This document shows, in pieces, positions 47,242 to 55,615 of a stretch of 64,000 nt of DNA (positions within the stretch are counted from its first letter, which is position 1; each line of letters starts with the position of its first letter). The DNA is taken from assembly GCF_000205165.1 (NCBI RefSeq), contig NZ_GL883886.1, forward strand, positions 141,468 through 205,467. Reading direction: 5' to 3'. The translations under genes were made by a program, and so were the position numbers. Origin of the DNA: Paraprevotella xylaniphila YIT 11841. Its GTDB lineage: Bacteria > Bacteroidota > Bacteroidia > Bacteroidales > Bacteroidaceae. Under the pieces are notes generated by a model. The model was given only the letters and a program-made list of their open reading frames with translations, searched no databases and was not told the origin of the DNA.

Positions 47242-47757
47242 TTATAATATGCAGGATGAACTTTCCGTTCGTGGTATTTCTATCACCTCCAAGTCTTTGA
47301 AGGTCTGCCCCTCTACGGTGAAACGTACGAGCGTACGTACTTTGTGCCAACCCATGATGCCCGCAGCTCCCGGGTTGATATGCAGCAAACCTAATTTAGG
47401 GTCGAACTGAACCTTTAGGATATGGGAATGCCCACAGATGAACAAATGAGGCGGATGACTGTACAGTTGCGTTCGTATGTCGGGAGCATATTTGCCGGGG
47501 TATCCTCCGATGTGCGTCATCAGCACCTCGGCATCTTCGCAACGCCACCGGAGCTTCTCGCCGAACATTTTACGGATGTCCTCACCGTCGCAGTTTCCAT
47601 ATACAGCCCTGAAAGGGCGGAATGCAGACAATTTTTGTACCACTTCCATGGAGCCGATGTCTCCAGCATGCCAAATCTCATCGCATTCTTCAAAATACTC
47701 CAGATATTTACGGTCCCAATAACGGTGGGTGTCCGAAAGCAATCCGATGCGCTTCAT
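47242..47757 (-). CDS. YfcE/MJ0936-type metallophosphoesterase
   Basis: A 171-residue calcineurin-like phosphoesterase. Metal-binding motifs are in order: LLSDTHRYWD, WHAGDIGS, YGNCDGEDIR (GNCD), THIGGYPG and FICGHSHI. The ATG at 47757 overlaps the stop of the upstream gene by 4 bases (ATGA). Family members hydrolyse phosphodiesters such as cyclic nucleotides or bis-pNPP; the natural substrate is not known. The frame runs on to 47835 but that part is out of the family alignment. Confidence 0.85.
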   Translation of the reverse strand: MKRIGLLSDTHRYWDRKYLEYFEECDEIWHAGDIGSMEVVQKLSAFRPFRAVYGNCDGEDIRKMFGEKLRWRCEDAEVLMTHIGGYPGKYAPDIRTQLYSHPPHLFICGHSHILKVQFDPKLGLLHINPGAAGIMGWHKVRTLVRFTVEGQTFKDLEVIEIPRTESSSCIL

Positions 47758-48374
47758 AGTTTCAGCTTCTGGGCTATGAAGTCTTCGACTATGTCGACAG
47801 TAGCTTCTATGCCTAAGGCAGACGAATTGATGCAAAGGTCATAGGACGCTGCGCTTCCCCAAGTCTTGGCACTGTAGTAGTTATAGTATTCGGAACGTTT
47901 CTCGTCTCCTTCTATACATTTCTTTTCTGCCTCTTTTTCCGTGATGTGGAGCATCTCGCAGACTCGTTTGATTCGGTCGGGCATGTCGGCCGTGATAAAG
48001 ACATTCACGGTGTTGGGATAGTCGCGCAGGATATAGTCGGCACATCTTCCTACGAACACGCAAGAATCCTGTTCGGCCGCCTTGCGGATGGCGTCGCTTT
48101 GAAATTTGAAAAGCGATTCGTCACTGAGTTGGTTGGCGTATGGGTCGCTACTACCGAAGATGGGGGCAAAAGAGCTGAAAAGTATTTTGAGGAAACCTTT
48201 ATGCTCATCATTGCGCTCGAAGAACTTTTTATTGAAGCCGCTTTCTTTTGCAGCCAGGTCCAAAAGTTCCTTGTCATAAAACTTGATGTTGAAATCTTCC
48301 GCAATGCGGTTCCCGATGATGCGTCCGCCGCTGCCTAACTGGCGTCCTACATTGATAATGATATGTTTTCTCAT
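47754..48374 (-). CDS. Cytidylate-kinase-like protein
   Basis: A 206-residue member of the Cytidylate_kin2 family (PF13189 type). It starts MRKHIIINVGRQLGSGGRIIG, where the P-loop is GRQLGSGG and lacks the lysine of GxxxxGKST, then FVGRCADYIL and a C-terminal helix. It differs from the genuine Cmk at 2.4 kb. ATP-binding or kinase activity on a nucleotide is inferred from the fold only. It lies between MATE and the phosphoesterase gene, coupled to the latter. Confidence 0.85.
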   Translation of the reverse strand: MRKHIIINVGRQLGSGGRIIGNRIAEDFNIKFYDKELLDLAAKESGFNKKFFERNDEHKGFLKILFSSFAPIFGSSDPYANQLSDESLFKFQSDAIRKAAEQDSCVFVGRCADYILRDYPNTVNVFITADMPDRIKRVCEMLHITEKEAEKKCIEGDEKRSEYYNYYSAKTWGSAASYDLCINSSALGIEATVDIVEDFIAQKLKL

Positions 48375-48378
48375 GACG

Positions 48379-49731
48379 TTATACGGCTAATTTTTTAAAT
48401 TTTCTATATGCTGTGATTAACATGATTCCGGCTACTATACATGCGATGGCATCGGATATGGGCATGGCCGACCATACTCCTTTTACGCCCCAGAACTGAG
48501 GCAATGTCAGAAGCAGCGGGATGAGGAACAAAAGTTGCCGTGTCAGGGACAGGAAAATACTTTTGCTCGCCTGCCCGATGCTTTGGAAGAAGTTGGTCGT
48601 GACCATTTGCATGCCGATTAAAGGATAGAATATGACTACGATACGCATACCCTTCACGGCTATGTCGGTCAGTTCTTCGTCTGTTGTAAAGGCACGGACA
48701 CACAATTCCGGAAGCAACTCCCCGATGAGGAAACCGGTTGTGGTAATCAACGTTCCCCAAAGCAGGGTGTAACGCAATACCTTGAGTACGCGATGGTAGT
48801 CCTGAGAACCGTAATTGTATCCGGCGATGGGCTGCATGCCTTGGTTTAATCCTATGACAATCATGATGAAGATGAACAAGACGCGGTTGACGATACCATA
48901 CGCACCGATAGCCAAGTCACCCCCGTATTGTCCAAGTCCGCGGTTGATGAGGATTACGACGAGGCAAGCGCAACTGTTCATCAGGAAGGGAGACATGCCG
49001 ATGGCGAAAGTATCCTTGACGATTTTCTTTTTCAGGCGGTAAATGCCACGTTTGAACTGGATAAGCTCCTTGGGGCGGCGGAAGACGCTCACCTGCCACA
49101 GCAACGAGACGATTTGTGCCAGAATCGTGGCCGTGGCAGCGCCGCGTATGCCCATGTTCATCCCGTAAATGAAAATAGGATTGAGGATGGTGTTTCCCAC
49201 CACAGCCATGATGGTAGCGTTCATGGCCAGTTGAGGATGGCCCGTAGAACGTAGGATGGCGTTGAAAGTGAAGAAACTGTGCGTGATGACGTTACCCAAC
49301 AATATAATTTCCATGTACTCTCTGGCATAAGGTAATGTGGCGGGGCTGGCACCGAAAAAGTTCAGAATCGGGTCGAGGAACACCAATGACACGATGCTGA
49401 ACAAGACACCCAGAATCAGGGTCAGTGTGACGACGTTGCCGAAAATATCTTGGGCGGCTTTGTAGTCTTGTTGTCCCAATCTCACGGATATCAAGGTCGA
49501 CGCTCCGATTCCGACCATGGCTCCGAACGCTGCGGACAGGTTCATGAAAGGGAACGTGAGTGCCAACCCGGAGATAGCCAAAGGCCCCACGCCGTGACCG
49601 ATGAAGATACTGTCCACCATGTTATAGAGTGAAGAAGCCGTCATGGCGACGATGGCCGGGAAAGCATATTGTTTAAGTAGCTTGCTGACGGGAAGAGTTC
49701 CTAAATCTAATGGTGAAGCGTGATTCGACAT
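48379..49731 (-). CDS. MATE family efflux transporter
   Basis: A 450-residue multidrug/toxin extrusion transporter with about 12 membrane helices in two six-helix bundles. Typical motifs are PAIVAMTASSLYNMVDSIFIG near the N-terminus, GVKGVWSAMPISDAIACIVAG at the end, and QGMQPIAGYNYG in the second bundle. Na+ or H+ driven export of organic cations is the family function. It is first in a leftward three-gene group with short spacing (5 bases to the next gene). Confidence 0.9.
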   Translation of the reverse strand: MSNHASPLDLGTLPVSKLLKQYAFPAIVAMTASSLYNMVDSIFIGHGVGPLAISGLALTFPFMNLSAAFGAMVGIGASTLISVRLGQQDYKAAQDIFGNVVTLTLILGVLFSIVSLVFLDPILNFFGASPATLPYAREYMEIILLGNVITHSFFTFNAILRSTGHPQLAMNATIMAVVGNTILNPIFIYGMNMGIRGAATATILAQIVSLLWQVSVFRRPKELIQFKRGIYRLKKKIVKDTFAIGMSPFLMNSCACLVVILINRGLGQYGGDLAIGAYGIVNRVLFIFIMIVIGLNQGMQPIAGYNYGSQDYHRVLKVLRYTLLWGTLITTTGFLIGELLPELCVRAFTTDEELTDIAVKGMRIVVIFYPLIGMQMVTTNFFQSIGQASKSIFLSLTRQLLFLIPLLLTLPQFWGVKGVWSAMPISDAIACIVAGIMLITAYRKFKKLAV

Positions 49732-49840
49732 ATTAAGTTAATTTAAGTAAGGCAAAGGTACGAAAAAAGCCCGTAAGGCCGGTTTTCTTTTTTCGACTAA
49801 TTTTTTCCGCATAAAAGGCTTGATGGAAATTCTTTTTTAG

Positions 49841-49848
49841 TACCTTTG
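49841..49848 (+). promoter_or_regulatory. Promoter for the decarboxylase operon
   Basis: TACCTTTG matches TAnnTTTG; TTG at 49820-49822 lies 18 bases upstream, close to the -33 position. Confidence 0.6.
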
Positions 49849-49926
49849 TTGCAGCATGGCAATACTCAACCGCCAGAGTGAGGCGGACAGGTAGCAGATA
49901 GTGTTTCTTAAATCATATTAAGTATC

Positions 49927-51480
49927 ATGAGTAATCAGTTAGAGAGAATCAAGGAATTAGTGGAACTCCGTGCCAAAGCGCGCATGGGAGGAGGCGAGAA
50001 GGCCATAGAAAAACAACATGCGAGAGGGAAATATACGGCTCGCGAACGCATTGACATGTTGCTGGATGAAGGCAGTTTCGAGGAAATGGACATGTTCAAG
50101 CTCCATCGTTGCACCAACTTCGGCATGGAGAAGAAACAATATTTGGGGGACGGGGTCGTGACCGGAAGCGGTACTATCGACGGGCGTTTGGTTTATGTGT
50201 TTGCACAGGACTTCACGGTGAACGGAGGCTCTTTGTCTGAGACCATGGCCGAGAAAATCTGTAAGGTGATGGACCAGGCCATGAAAATGGGGGCACCTTG
50301 TATCGGTATCAATGATTCGGGCGGAGCACGTATCCAAGAAGGTATCAACGCCTTGGGTGGTTATGCCAATATCTTCCAGCGTAACATTGAGGCATCCGGT
50401 GTGATTCCCCAGATTTCCGGTATTTTCGGGCCTTGTGCGGGCGGTGCCGTATATTCTCCGGCCCTGACGGATTTTATTTTGATGATGGAGAACACCTCTT
50501 ATATGTTCCTGACCGGTCCGAAAGTCGTGAAGACGGTGACTGGCGAGGATGTGTCGCAAGAAGACTTGGGAGGCGCGAGCGTGCATGCCACGAAGTCTGG
50601 TGTGACGCACTTCACGGCCGAAACGGAAGAAGAGGCCATGCAGATGATTCGTACCCTTATCAGTTATATTCCTCAAAACAACATGGAGGAAGCACCACGG
50701 GTGGAATGTACCGACCCGATTGACCGTTTGGAGGATTTCCTCAATGAAATCATTCCGGACAATCCGAATCAGGCGTATGACATGTACGAAGTTATCGGAG
50801 CGATAGTGGACAATGGTGAGTTTTTTGAAGTGCAGCCCGATTATGCCAAGAATATCATTGTGGGCTTCGCCCGCTTCAACGGGCAGAGCGTGGGCGTGGT
50901 GGCCAACCAACCGAAGTGCTATGCAGGCGTGCTCGACTGCAATGCCAGCCGCAAGGGGGCGCGTTTCGTGCGTTTTTGCGATGCGTTCAACATTCCGTTG
51001 GTGACCTTGGTGGATGTGCCGGGCTTCCTGCCGGGTACGGGGCAAGAGTACAACGCCGTGATATTGCACGGGGCGAAGTTGCTGTATGCCTACGGGGAAG
51101 CCACCGTGCCTAAGGTGACGGTGACCTTGCGCAAGAGCTATGGCGGATCCCATATCGTGATGAGCTGTAAGCAGCTGCGTGGAGACATCAATTATGCTTG
51201 GCCGTCGGCGGAAATTGCGGTGATGGGCGCTTCCGGGGCCGTGGCCGTATTGTACGCCAAGGATGCCAAGGAAGCCGAAGACCCGAAAGCCTTCCTGGAA
51301 GAGAAGGAAGCCGAGTATAACAAACTCTTTACCAATCCTTACCAGGCTGCCAAGTACGGTTACATCGACGATGTGATAGAGCCGCGCAACACGCGCTTCC
51401 GTGTCATTCGTGCGTTGGCCCAGTTGCAGACCAAGAAATTATTGAACCCTGTGAAGAAGCATGGGAATATTCCATTGTAA
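49927..51480 (+). CDS. mmdA: MmdA, methylmalonyl-CoA decarboxylase alpha (carboxyltransferase) subunit
   Basis: A 517-residue acyl-CoA carboxyltransferase. Two crotonase-like domains: the N-terminal (about 25-270, with the [19 protein letters not shown] start and [13 protein letters not shown]) and the C-terminal (about 275-510, with QNDGAVVD-like and [13 protein letters not shown] then [19 protein letters not shown]). It transfers the carboxyl from methylmalonyl-CoA to the biotin carrier, giving propionyl-CoA. It heads mmdA-oadG-mmdC-mmdB. The usual neighbour methylmalonyl-CoA epimerase is not found upstream (a MATE gene is there instead). Confidence 0.93.
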   Translation: MSNQLERIKELVELRAKARMGGGEKAIEKQHARGKYTARERIDMLLDEGSFEEMDMFKLHRCTNFGMEKKQYLGDGVVTGSGTIDGRLVYVFAQDFTVNGGSLSETMAEKICKVMDQAMKMGAPCIGINDSGGARIQEGINALGGYANIFQRNIEASGVIPQISGIFGPCAGGAVYSPALTDFILMMENTSYMFLTGPKVVKTVTGEDVSQEDLGGASVHATKSGVTHFTAETEEEAMQMIRTLISYIPQNNMEEAPRVECTDPIDRLEDFLNEIIPDNPNQAYDMYEVIGAIVDNGEFFEVQPDYAKNIIVGFARFNGQSVGVVANQPKCYAGVLDCNASRKGARFVRFCDAFNIPLVTLVDVPGFLPGTGQEYNAVILHGAKLLYAYGEATVPKVTVTLRKSYGGSHIVMSCKQLRGDINYAWPSAEIAVMGASGAVAVLYAKDAKEAEDPKAFLEEKEAEYNKLFTNPYQAAKYGYIDDVIEPRNTRFRVIRALAQLQTKKLLNPVKKHGNIPL

Positions 51481-51492
51481 TCCAATATAAAG

Positions 51493-52455
51493 ATGATGTT
51501 ACACAAAAGATTTTTAGGAATCCTTGTTGGTTTGACGGTTGTGGCCGCTGCTTTCGGGCAGGGGGCCTTCAGCTTCAAAATCAATGAAGTGGTTGTAACC
51601 AACACGCACGGTCTCATTGACGAATACGGGGAGCGTTCGGGTTGGATTGAGATTGCCAACACTTCGTGGGGAACCAACAACATCCGTAGTTGTTATCTGA
51701 CTACGAATCGTGAGGCTTTGAACAAAGACCTTTCCGTGCCGGAACGTGTCAAGTTGATGTCGCTCGTACCGAAAGGGGATGAACGCACGAACTTGACCGC
51801 CCAACAGCGCATCGTGTTTTTTGCCGACGGGCATACGAATCTCGGTACTTTGCACACCAACTTTACGTTAAAGGAAGGCGAGGAAAACTTCATCGCCTTG
51901 TTTGACGGAAACGGCAAGACGTTGCTCGATTCCATCACTGTACCGCCCTTGGCCGAAAACCAGTCATACGCCCGGGTGTATGATTCTGATAGTGAGGCTT
52001 ACGTCTGGATGGTGCTTGATGCGGAAGAGGTGACTCCCGGGGCACCGAATGCCGGACAGGGCAAAGTGCAGGACAAAGTTGCGGAATTCAAAGAGAAAGA
52101 CCCGTATGGCATTGCCATGTCCATCATGGCGATGGGGGTCGTGTTCGGGTGCCTGTTGGCCCTTTATGTCTTTTTCCGCCTGTTCGGCTATGCCGTGACA
52201 CTGGTATCGAAGATGGCCCGTGTGCGGGCTATCCGTGCGGTGCGCGACCAAGCTGACAAAGCTGCCGTCATGGCCAAACAGGGTATGGAGACCAAAGGGG
52301 TGGACATGAAAGTCTATATGGCTGTCATTGCCATGGCACTCCGCGATTATGAGGAAGACGTGCATGACGTGGAGAGCAACGTCCTGACTTACCATACCGA
52401 AGAGCACTCCGAATGGAATGCGAAGGGCTACACCATGCGTGAGTGGCCGGAATAA
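51493..52455 (+). CDS. OadG-type subunit with lamin-tail-like domain
   Basis: A 320-residue membrane protein: signal peptide ending AAAFGQ, an N-terminal lamin-tail-like domain (about 25-180: FKINEVVVTNTHGLIDEYGERSGWIEIAN, FIALFDGNGKTLLDSI), then a transmembrane helix (about 210-232: AMSIMAMGVVFGCLLALYVFF) and a cytoplasmic tail of OadG type. OadG anchors and helps assemble sodium-pumping decarboxylases. The extracytoplasmic lamin-tail fusion is absent from classical OadG. It sits between mmdA and mmdC with 12- and 37-base gaps. Confidence 0.85.
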   Translation: MMLHKRFLGILVGLTVVAAAFGQGAFSFKINEVVVTNTHGLIDEYGERSGWIEIANTSWGTNNIRSCYLTTNREALNKDLSVPERVKLMSLVPKGDERTNLTAQQRIVFFADGHTNLGTLHTNFTLKEGEENFIALFDGNGKTLLDSITVPPLAENQSYARVYDSDSEAYVWMVLDAEEVTPGAPNAGQGKVQDKVAEFKEKDPYGIAMSIMAMGVVFGCLLALYVFFRLFGYAVTLVSKMARVRAIRAVRDQADKAAVMAKQGMETKGVDMKVYMAVIAMALRDYEEDVHDVESNVLTYHTEEHSEWNAKGYTMREWPE

Positions 52456-52492
52456 AATCAAACGTTAAAGTCTAATCAAAAAAAGAATCATC

Positions 52493-52936
52493 ATGAAAGA
52501 ATATAAATATAAGGTAAAGGGTGCCGAATATACGGTGAAGATTAACGATGTGGAGGGGAACATGGCTCAAGTGGAAGTCAACGGGATTCCTTTCGAAGTG
52601 GAGATGGAACGTCCGATGCATTTGACCCACAAGCCGGTCATCCGTCCGGTAGCCCATGTGCATCATGGCCCTGTCACTCCGGCTGCCGCACCGGCAGCGC
52701 AGCCCGAAGTCCCGGTCGGGAACGGTACGGCCGTCCGTGCCCCGCTGCCCGGCACGGTGAATGCCGTGGCTGTCAACGTGGGACAAGCCGTGAAGAAAGG
52801 ACAGACCGTGGTGGTGCTCGAAGCCATGAAGATGGAAAACAATATCAATGCCGAGTGCGACGGTACGGTAATGGCCGTGCATGTAAACAAGGGCGACTCG
52901 GTGCGTGAAGGTGCAATTCTGGTAACAATCGGTTAG
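52493..52936 (+). CDS. MmdC, biotin carboxyl carrier subunit
   Basis: A 147-residue biotinyl carrier. The N-terminal 50 residues form a hydrophilic domain that may dock to the other subunits; an alanine/proline linker (about 62-78) leads to the biotinyl domain (about 80-147) with the target lysine K113 in EAMKMENN. It shuttles carboxyl groups between MmdA and the beta subunit MmdB. Starts 37 bases after the OadG gene. Confidence 0.9.
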   Translation: MKEYKYKVKGAEYTVKINDVEGNMAQVEVNGIPFEVEMERPMHLTHKPVIRPVAHVHHGPVTPAAAPAAQPEVPVGNGTAVRAPLPGTVNAVAVNVGQAVKKGQTVVVLEAMKMENNINAECDGTVMAVHVNKGDSVREGAILVTIG

Positions 52937-52940
52937 GGCT

Positions 52941-54095
52941 ATGGAAGTATTTGATTTCATCGGAACAAAATTATCCGACTTCCTCACCTATACGGGCTTT
53001 GCAAATGCCGAGTTGGGGAATTGGATCATGATACTGGTGGGTGCGTTCTTCTTGTGGTTGGCCATCAAGAAGGATTTCGAGCCTTTGCTTTTGATTCCTA
53101 TCGGTTTGGGTATTATCTTGGGAAATATTCCTTTTAAAGCCGTCGGGCTTGAAGTCGGGCTGTATGAGGATAATTCCGTGTTGAACATTTTTTATCAGGG
53201 GGTGAAGACCGGATGGTATCCGCCTTTGGTATTCCTCGGTATCGGTGCCATGACGGATTTCTCGGCGTTGATAGCCAACCCGAAGCTTTTGTTGGTCGGT
53301 GCTGCCGCCCAATTCGGTATCTTCGGGGCCTACATGATAGCCTTGGCCTTGGGTTTCGAGCCTAACCAGGCGGCGGGCATCGCCATCATCGGCGGAGCCG
53401 ACGGGCCGACGGCCATCTTCCTGTCTTCCAAGCTCTCGCCGAACCTGATGGGGGCCATAGCCGTGTGCGCCTATTCCTACATGGCTTTGGTGCCGGTCAT
53501 CCAACCGCCTTTGATGCGCTTGCTCACCACGAAGAAGGAGCGTGTGATACGCATGAAGCCCGCACGTCAGGTTTCGCAGACCGAGAAGATCATATTTCCT
53601 ATCGTGGGATTGTTGATGACGACTTTCATCGTGCCTTCCGGCCTCCCGCTTTTGGGTATGTTGTTTTTCGGTAACCTGTTGAAAGAAAGTACGAAGACGA
53701 CTCGCTTGGCCAAGACGGCCGGTAGTGCGTTGAACGATGTCATCGTCATGTTGCTCGGCCTTACGGTGGGATGCTCCACGCAGGCTAGCGAGTTCTTGAC
53801 GATGGACACGATAAAGATTTTTGCTTTGGGGGCCTTGGCTTTTATCATCGCTACAGCTTCGGGCGTGTTGTTCGTCAAGTTCTTCAACCTGTTCTTGCCG
53901 AAACACAAGAAAATCAATCCGCTTATCGGTAATGCGGGCGTGTCCGCCGTGCCGATGGCTGCCCGTATCTCGCAGAATCTGGGGTTGGAATACGATTCCA
54001 AGAACTACCTGTTGATGCATGCCATGGGGCCGAATGTGGCCGGTGTGATAGGCTCGGCTGTGGCTGCCGGTGTGTTGTTGGGCTTCTTGAGCTAA
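52941..54095 (+). CDS. MmdB, sodium-pumping decarboxylase beta subunit
   Basis: A 384-residue integral membrane protein, about 9-11 helices, that decarboxylates the carboxybiotin and pumps Na+ out. It contains the OadB motifs GADGPTAIFLSSKLSPNLMG, QPPLMRLLTTKKERVIRM and NPLIGNAGVSAVPMAARISQ, with the conserved acidic and asparagine residues. The ATG lies 4 bases after mmdC. Chemically, this couples propionate formation to a sodium gradient. A terminator follows at 54123. Confidence 0.93.
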   Translation: MEVFDFIGTKLSDFLTYTGFANAELGNWIMILVGAFFLWLAIKKDFEPLLLIPIGLGIILGNIPFKAVGLEVGLYEDNSVLNIFYQGVKTGWYPPLVFLGIGAMTDFSALIANPKLLLVGAAAQFGIFGAYMIALALGFEPNQAAGIAIIGGADGPTAIFLSSKLSPNLMGAIAVCAYSYMALVPVIQPPLMRLLTTKKERVIRMKPARQVSQTEKIIFPIVGLLMTTFIVPSGLPLLGMLFFGNLLKESTKTTRLAKTAGSALNDVIVMLLGLTVGCSTQASEFLTMDTIKIFALGALAFIIATASGVLFVKFFNLFLPKHKKINPLIGNAGVSAVPMAARISQNLGLEYDSKNYLLMHAMGPNVAGVIGSAVAAGVLLGFLS

Positions 54096-54122
54096 CTTGG
54101 GCACGAGCCGTCAGACGATACT

Positions 54123-54158
54123 AAAGGCCGTTTTCCTCCAAGGGAAAGCGGCCTTTTC
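54123..54158 (+). terminator. Terminator after the decarboxylase operon
   Basis: AAAGGCCG (54123-54130) pairs with CGGCCTTT (54149-54156), extended by an inner TTTTCC/GGGAAA stem, with T residues following. Confidence 0.8.
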
Positions 54159-54267
54159 TTTGAAATAGAACAATCTTGACACCATGTCGGTATGGAATCC
54201 CGAATAGATGTTTTAGTAAGTAGTTGTTATACAGTATAATAAATTTTGATGCAGAATCGAATTTTAA

Positions 54268-54309
54268 TCTCAGTAGATTTGAAAATCAATCTCAGGAGAT
54301 TGATTTTTC
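54268..54309. repeat. Palindromic intergenic repeat, copy C
   Basis: TCTCAGTAGATTT (54268-54280), then bases 54287-54309 identical to 2330-2352, including CAATCTCAGGAGATTG. Followed by GGCTGAGATTGATTTTCC, another related unit. It lies in the mnmA leader upstream of the TACTTTTG promoter at 54443. Confidence 0.7.
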
Positions 54310-54442
54310 GTTTGGCTGAGATTGATTTTCCGTTCTCCGCAGAATGATTCGGCTTCCTCCGGAGGCGTAAGAAATATTTATAGACGTGTCGGAAGACGCA
54401 GAAATAATTCTTGGTTTTCCCCTTACTTTATTTTTTTCTTCG

Positions 54443-54450
54443 TACTTTTG
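54443..54450 (+). promoter_or_regulatory. Promoter element for mnmA
   Basis: TACTTTTG matches TAnnTTTG and lies 27 bases upstream of the ATG at 54478, supporting that start rather than the in-frame upstream codons. Confidence 0.6.
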
Positions 54451-54477
54451 TGTAAAAGGACTTTCACGCTAACGGAT

Positions 54478-55614
54478 ATGGAACATGAAAGAAAGAAGGT
54501 ATTGGTCGGCATGTCGGGAGGCATCGACAGTTCGGCGGTGTGCCTGATGTTGCAGGACGAAGGTTACGAGGTGGTGGGCGTGACGATGCGCGTGTGGGAC
54601 TTGGCGCGCCAGTTTACCGATGCGGGGCAAGAATATCCCGATTTCATACAAGATGCCCGGGCCTTGGCCGCTCGTTTGGGCATCGTCCATTATGTGGCCG
54701 ACGAGCGGACGGCCTTTAAAGATATCGTAGTCCGTGATTTCGTGGATGAATATCTTGCCGGGCGTACGCCGAATCCCTGTGTGATGTGCAATCCCGCGTT
54801 CAAGTTCCGCGTGTTGGTGGAGTGGGCGGACAAGTTGGGTTGCGATTATATTGCCACGGGGCATTATGTGAGAGTGAAAGAAGAGGACGGGCACTACGCA
54901 TTATATTGCGGTGTGGACGGGAAAAAAGACCAGTCCTATTTCCTTTGGCGGTTGGGGCAAGACGTGCTGTCGCGCTGTATTTTCCCATTGGGCGCGATGA
55001 GAAAGGAAGACGTGCGGGGCTATCTGGCACGGAAGGGATTTGAGATGAAAGCCCGCAGCGGAGAATCGATGGAAATTTGTTTCATAGACAAGGACTATCG
55101 GGATTTCCTGCGTGAGCAGGTGCCGGACTTGGACCGGTGCGTGGGCGAAGGCAAGTTTGTCGACGTACAGGGGCGCGTCATCGGTACGCATTGCGGTTTC
55201 CCGTATTTCACGGTGGGGCAACGTAAGGGGTTGGGCATTGCCTTGGGCAAGCCGGCCTACGTGTTGAGGTTGAATGCCCGGAAGAACACGGTGATGCTGG
55301 GTGATGCGGACGATTTGGACGCGAGCCACATGTTGGTGTCCGGCATGCGCATGCCGGAGGACGGGACTTGGGACGACGGCAGCTTGTCGGTGCGCATCCG
55401 TTACCGAAGCCGCCCGATACCGTGCACCGTGCGACGGGTGAAGAACCTCTTTCCGGAAGAAGGAGGCAGCGAGGAATTGGGACTGGTGCGTTTCAAGGAG
55501 AAGGCTTCGGCTGTGACACCCGGCCAGTCTGCCGTGTTCTACGTCGGCGACAAGATGGTGGGCGGTGCCTACATCGGTTCGCAACGGGGGCTGCAAGCTT
55601 ATTTGGAAGACTGA
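54478..55614 (+). CDS. mnmA: MnmA, tRNA-specific 2-thiouridylase
   Basis: A 378-residue enzyme that thiolates uridine 34 of tRNAs for Lys, Glu and Gln. The ATP-pyrophosphatase loop SGGIDSS is at 13-19; the first catalytic cysteine is in NPCVMC (C101) and the second in MEICFIDKD; then the C-terminal RNA-binding beta-barrel with [14 protein letters not shown] strands. The start is the ATG at 54478. The stop TGA at 55612-55614 is one base before the xseA ATG, so xseA is co-transcribed. Confidence 0.95.
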   Translation: MEHERKKVLVGMSGGIDSSAVCLMLQDEGYEVVGVTMRVWDLARQFTDAGQEYPDFIQDARALAARLGIVHYVADERTAFKDIVVRDFVDEYLAGRTPNPCVMCNPAFKFRVLVEWADKLGCDYIATGHYVRVKEEDGHYALYCGVDGKKDQSYFLWRLGQDVLSRCIFPLGAMRKEDVRGYLARKGFEMKARSGESMEICFIDKDYRDFLREQVPDLDRCVGEGKFVDVQGRVIGTHCGFPYFTVGQRKGLGIALGKPAYVLRLNARKNTVMLGDADDLDASHMLVSGMRMPEDGTWDDGSLSVRIRYRSRPIPCTVRRVKNLFPEEGGSEELGLVRFKEKASAVTPGQSAVFYVGDKMVGGAYIGSQRGLQAYLED

Positions 55615-55615
55615 G

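Noticed and set aside
49957..51153. 398-codon minus-strand open frame
   Set aside because: Antisense to mmdA.
52971..54104. 377-codon minus-strand open frame
   Set aside because: Antisense to mmdB, whose OadB motifs are clear; histidine-rich composition is typical of shadow frames.
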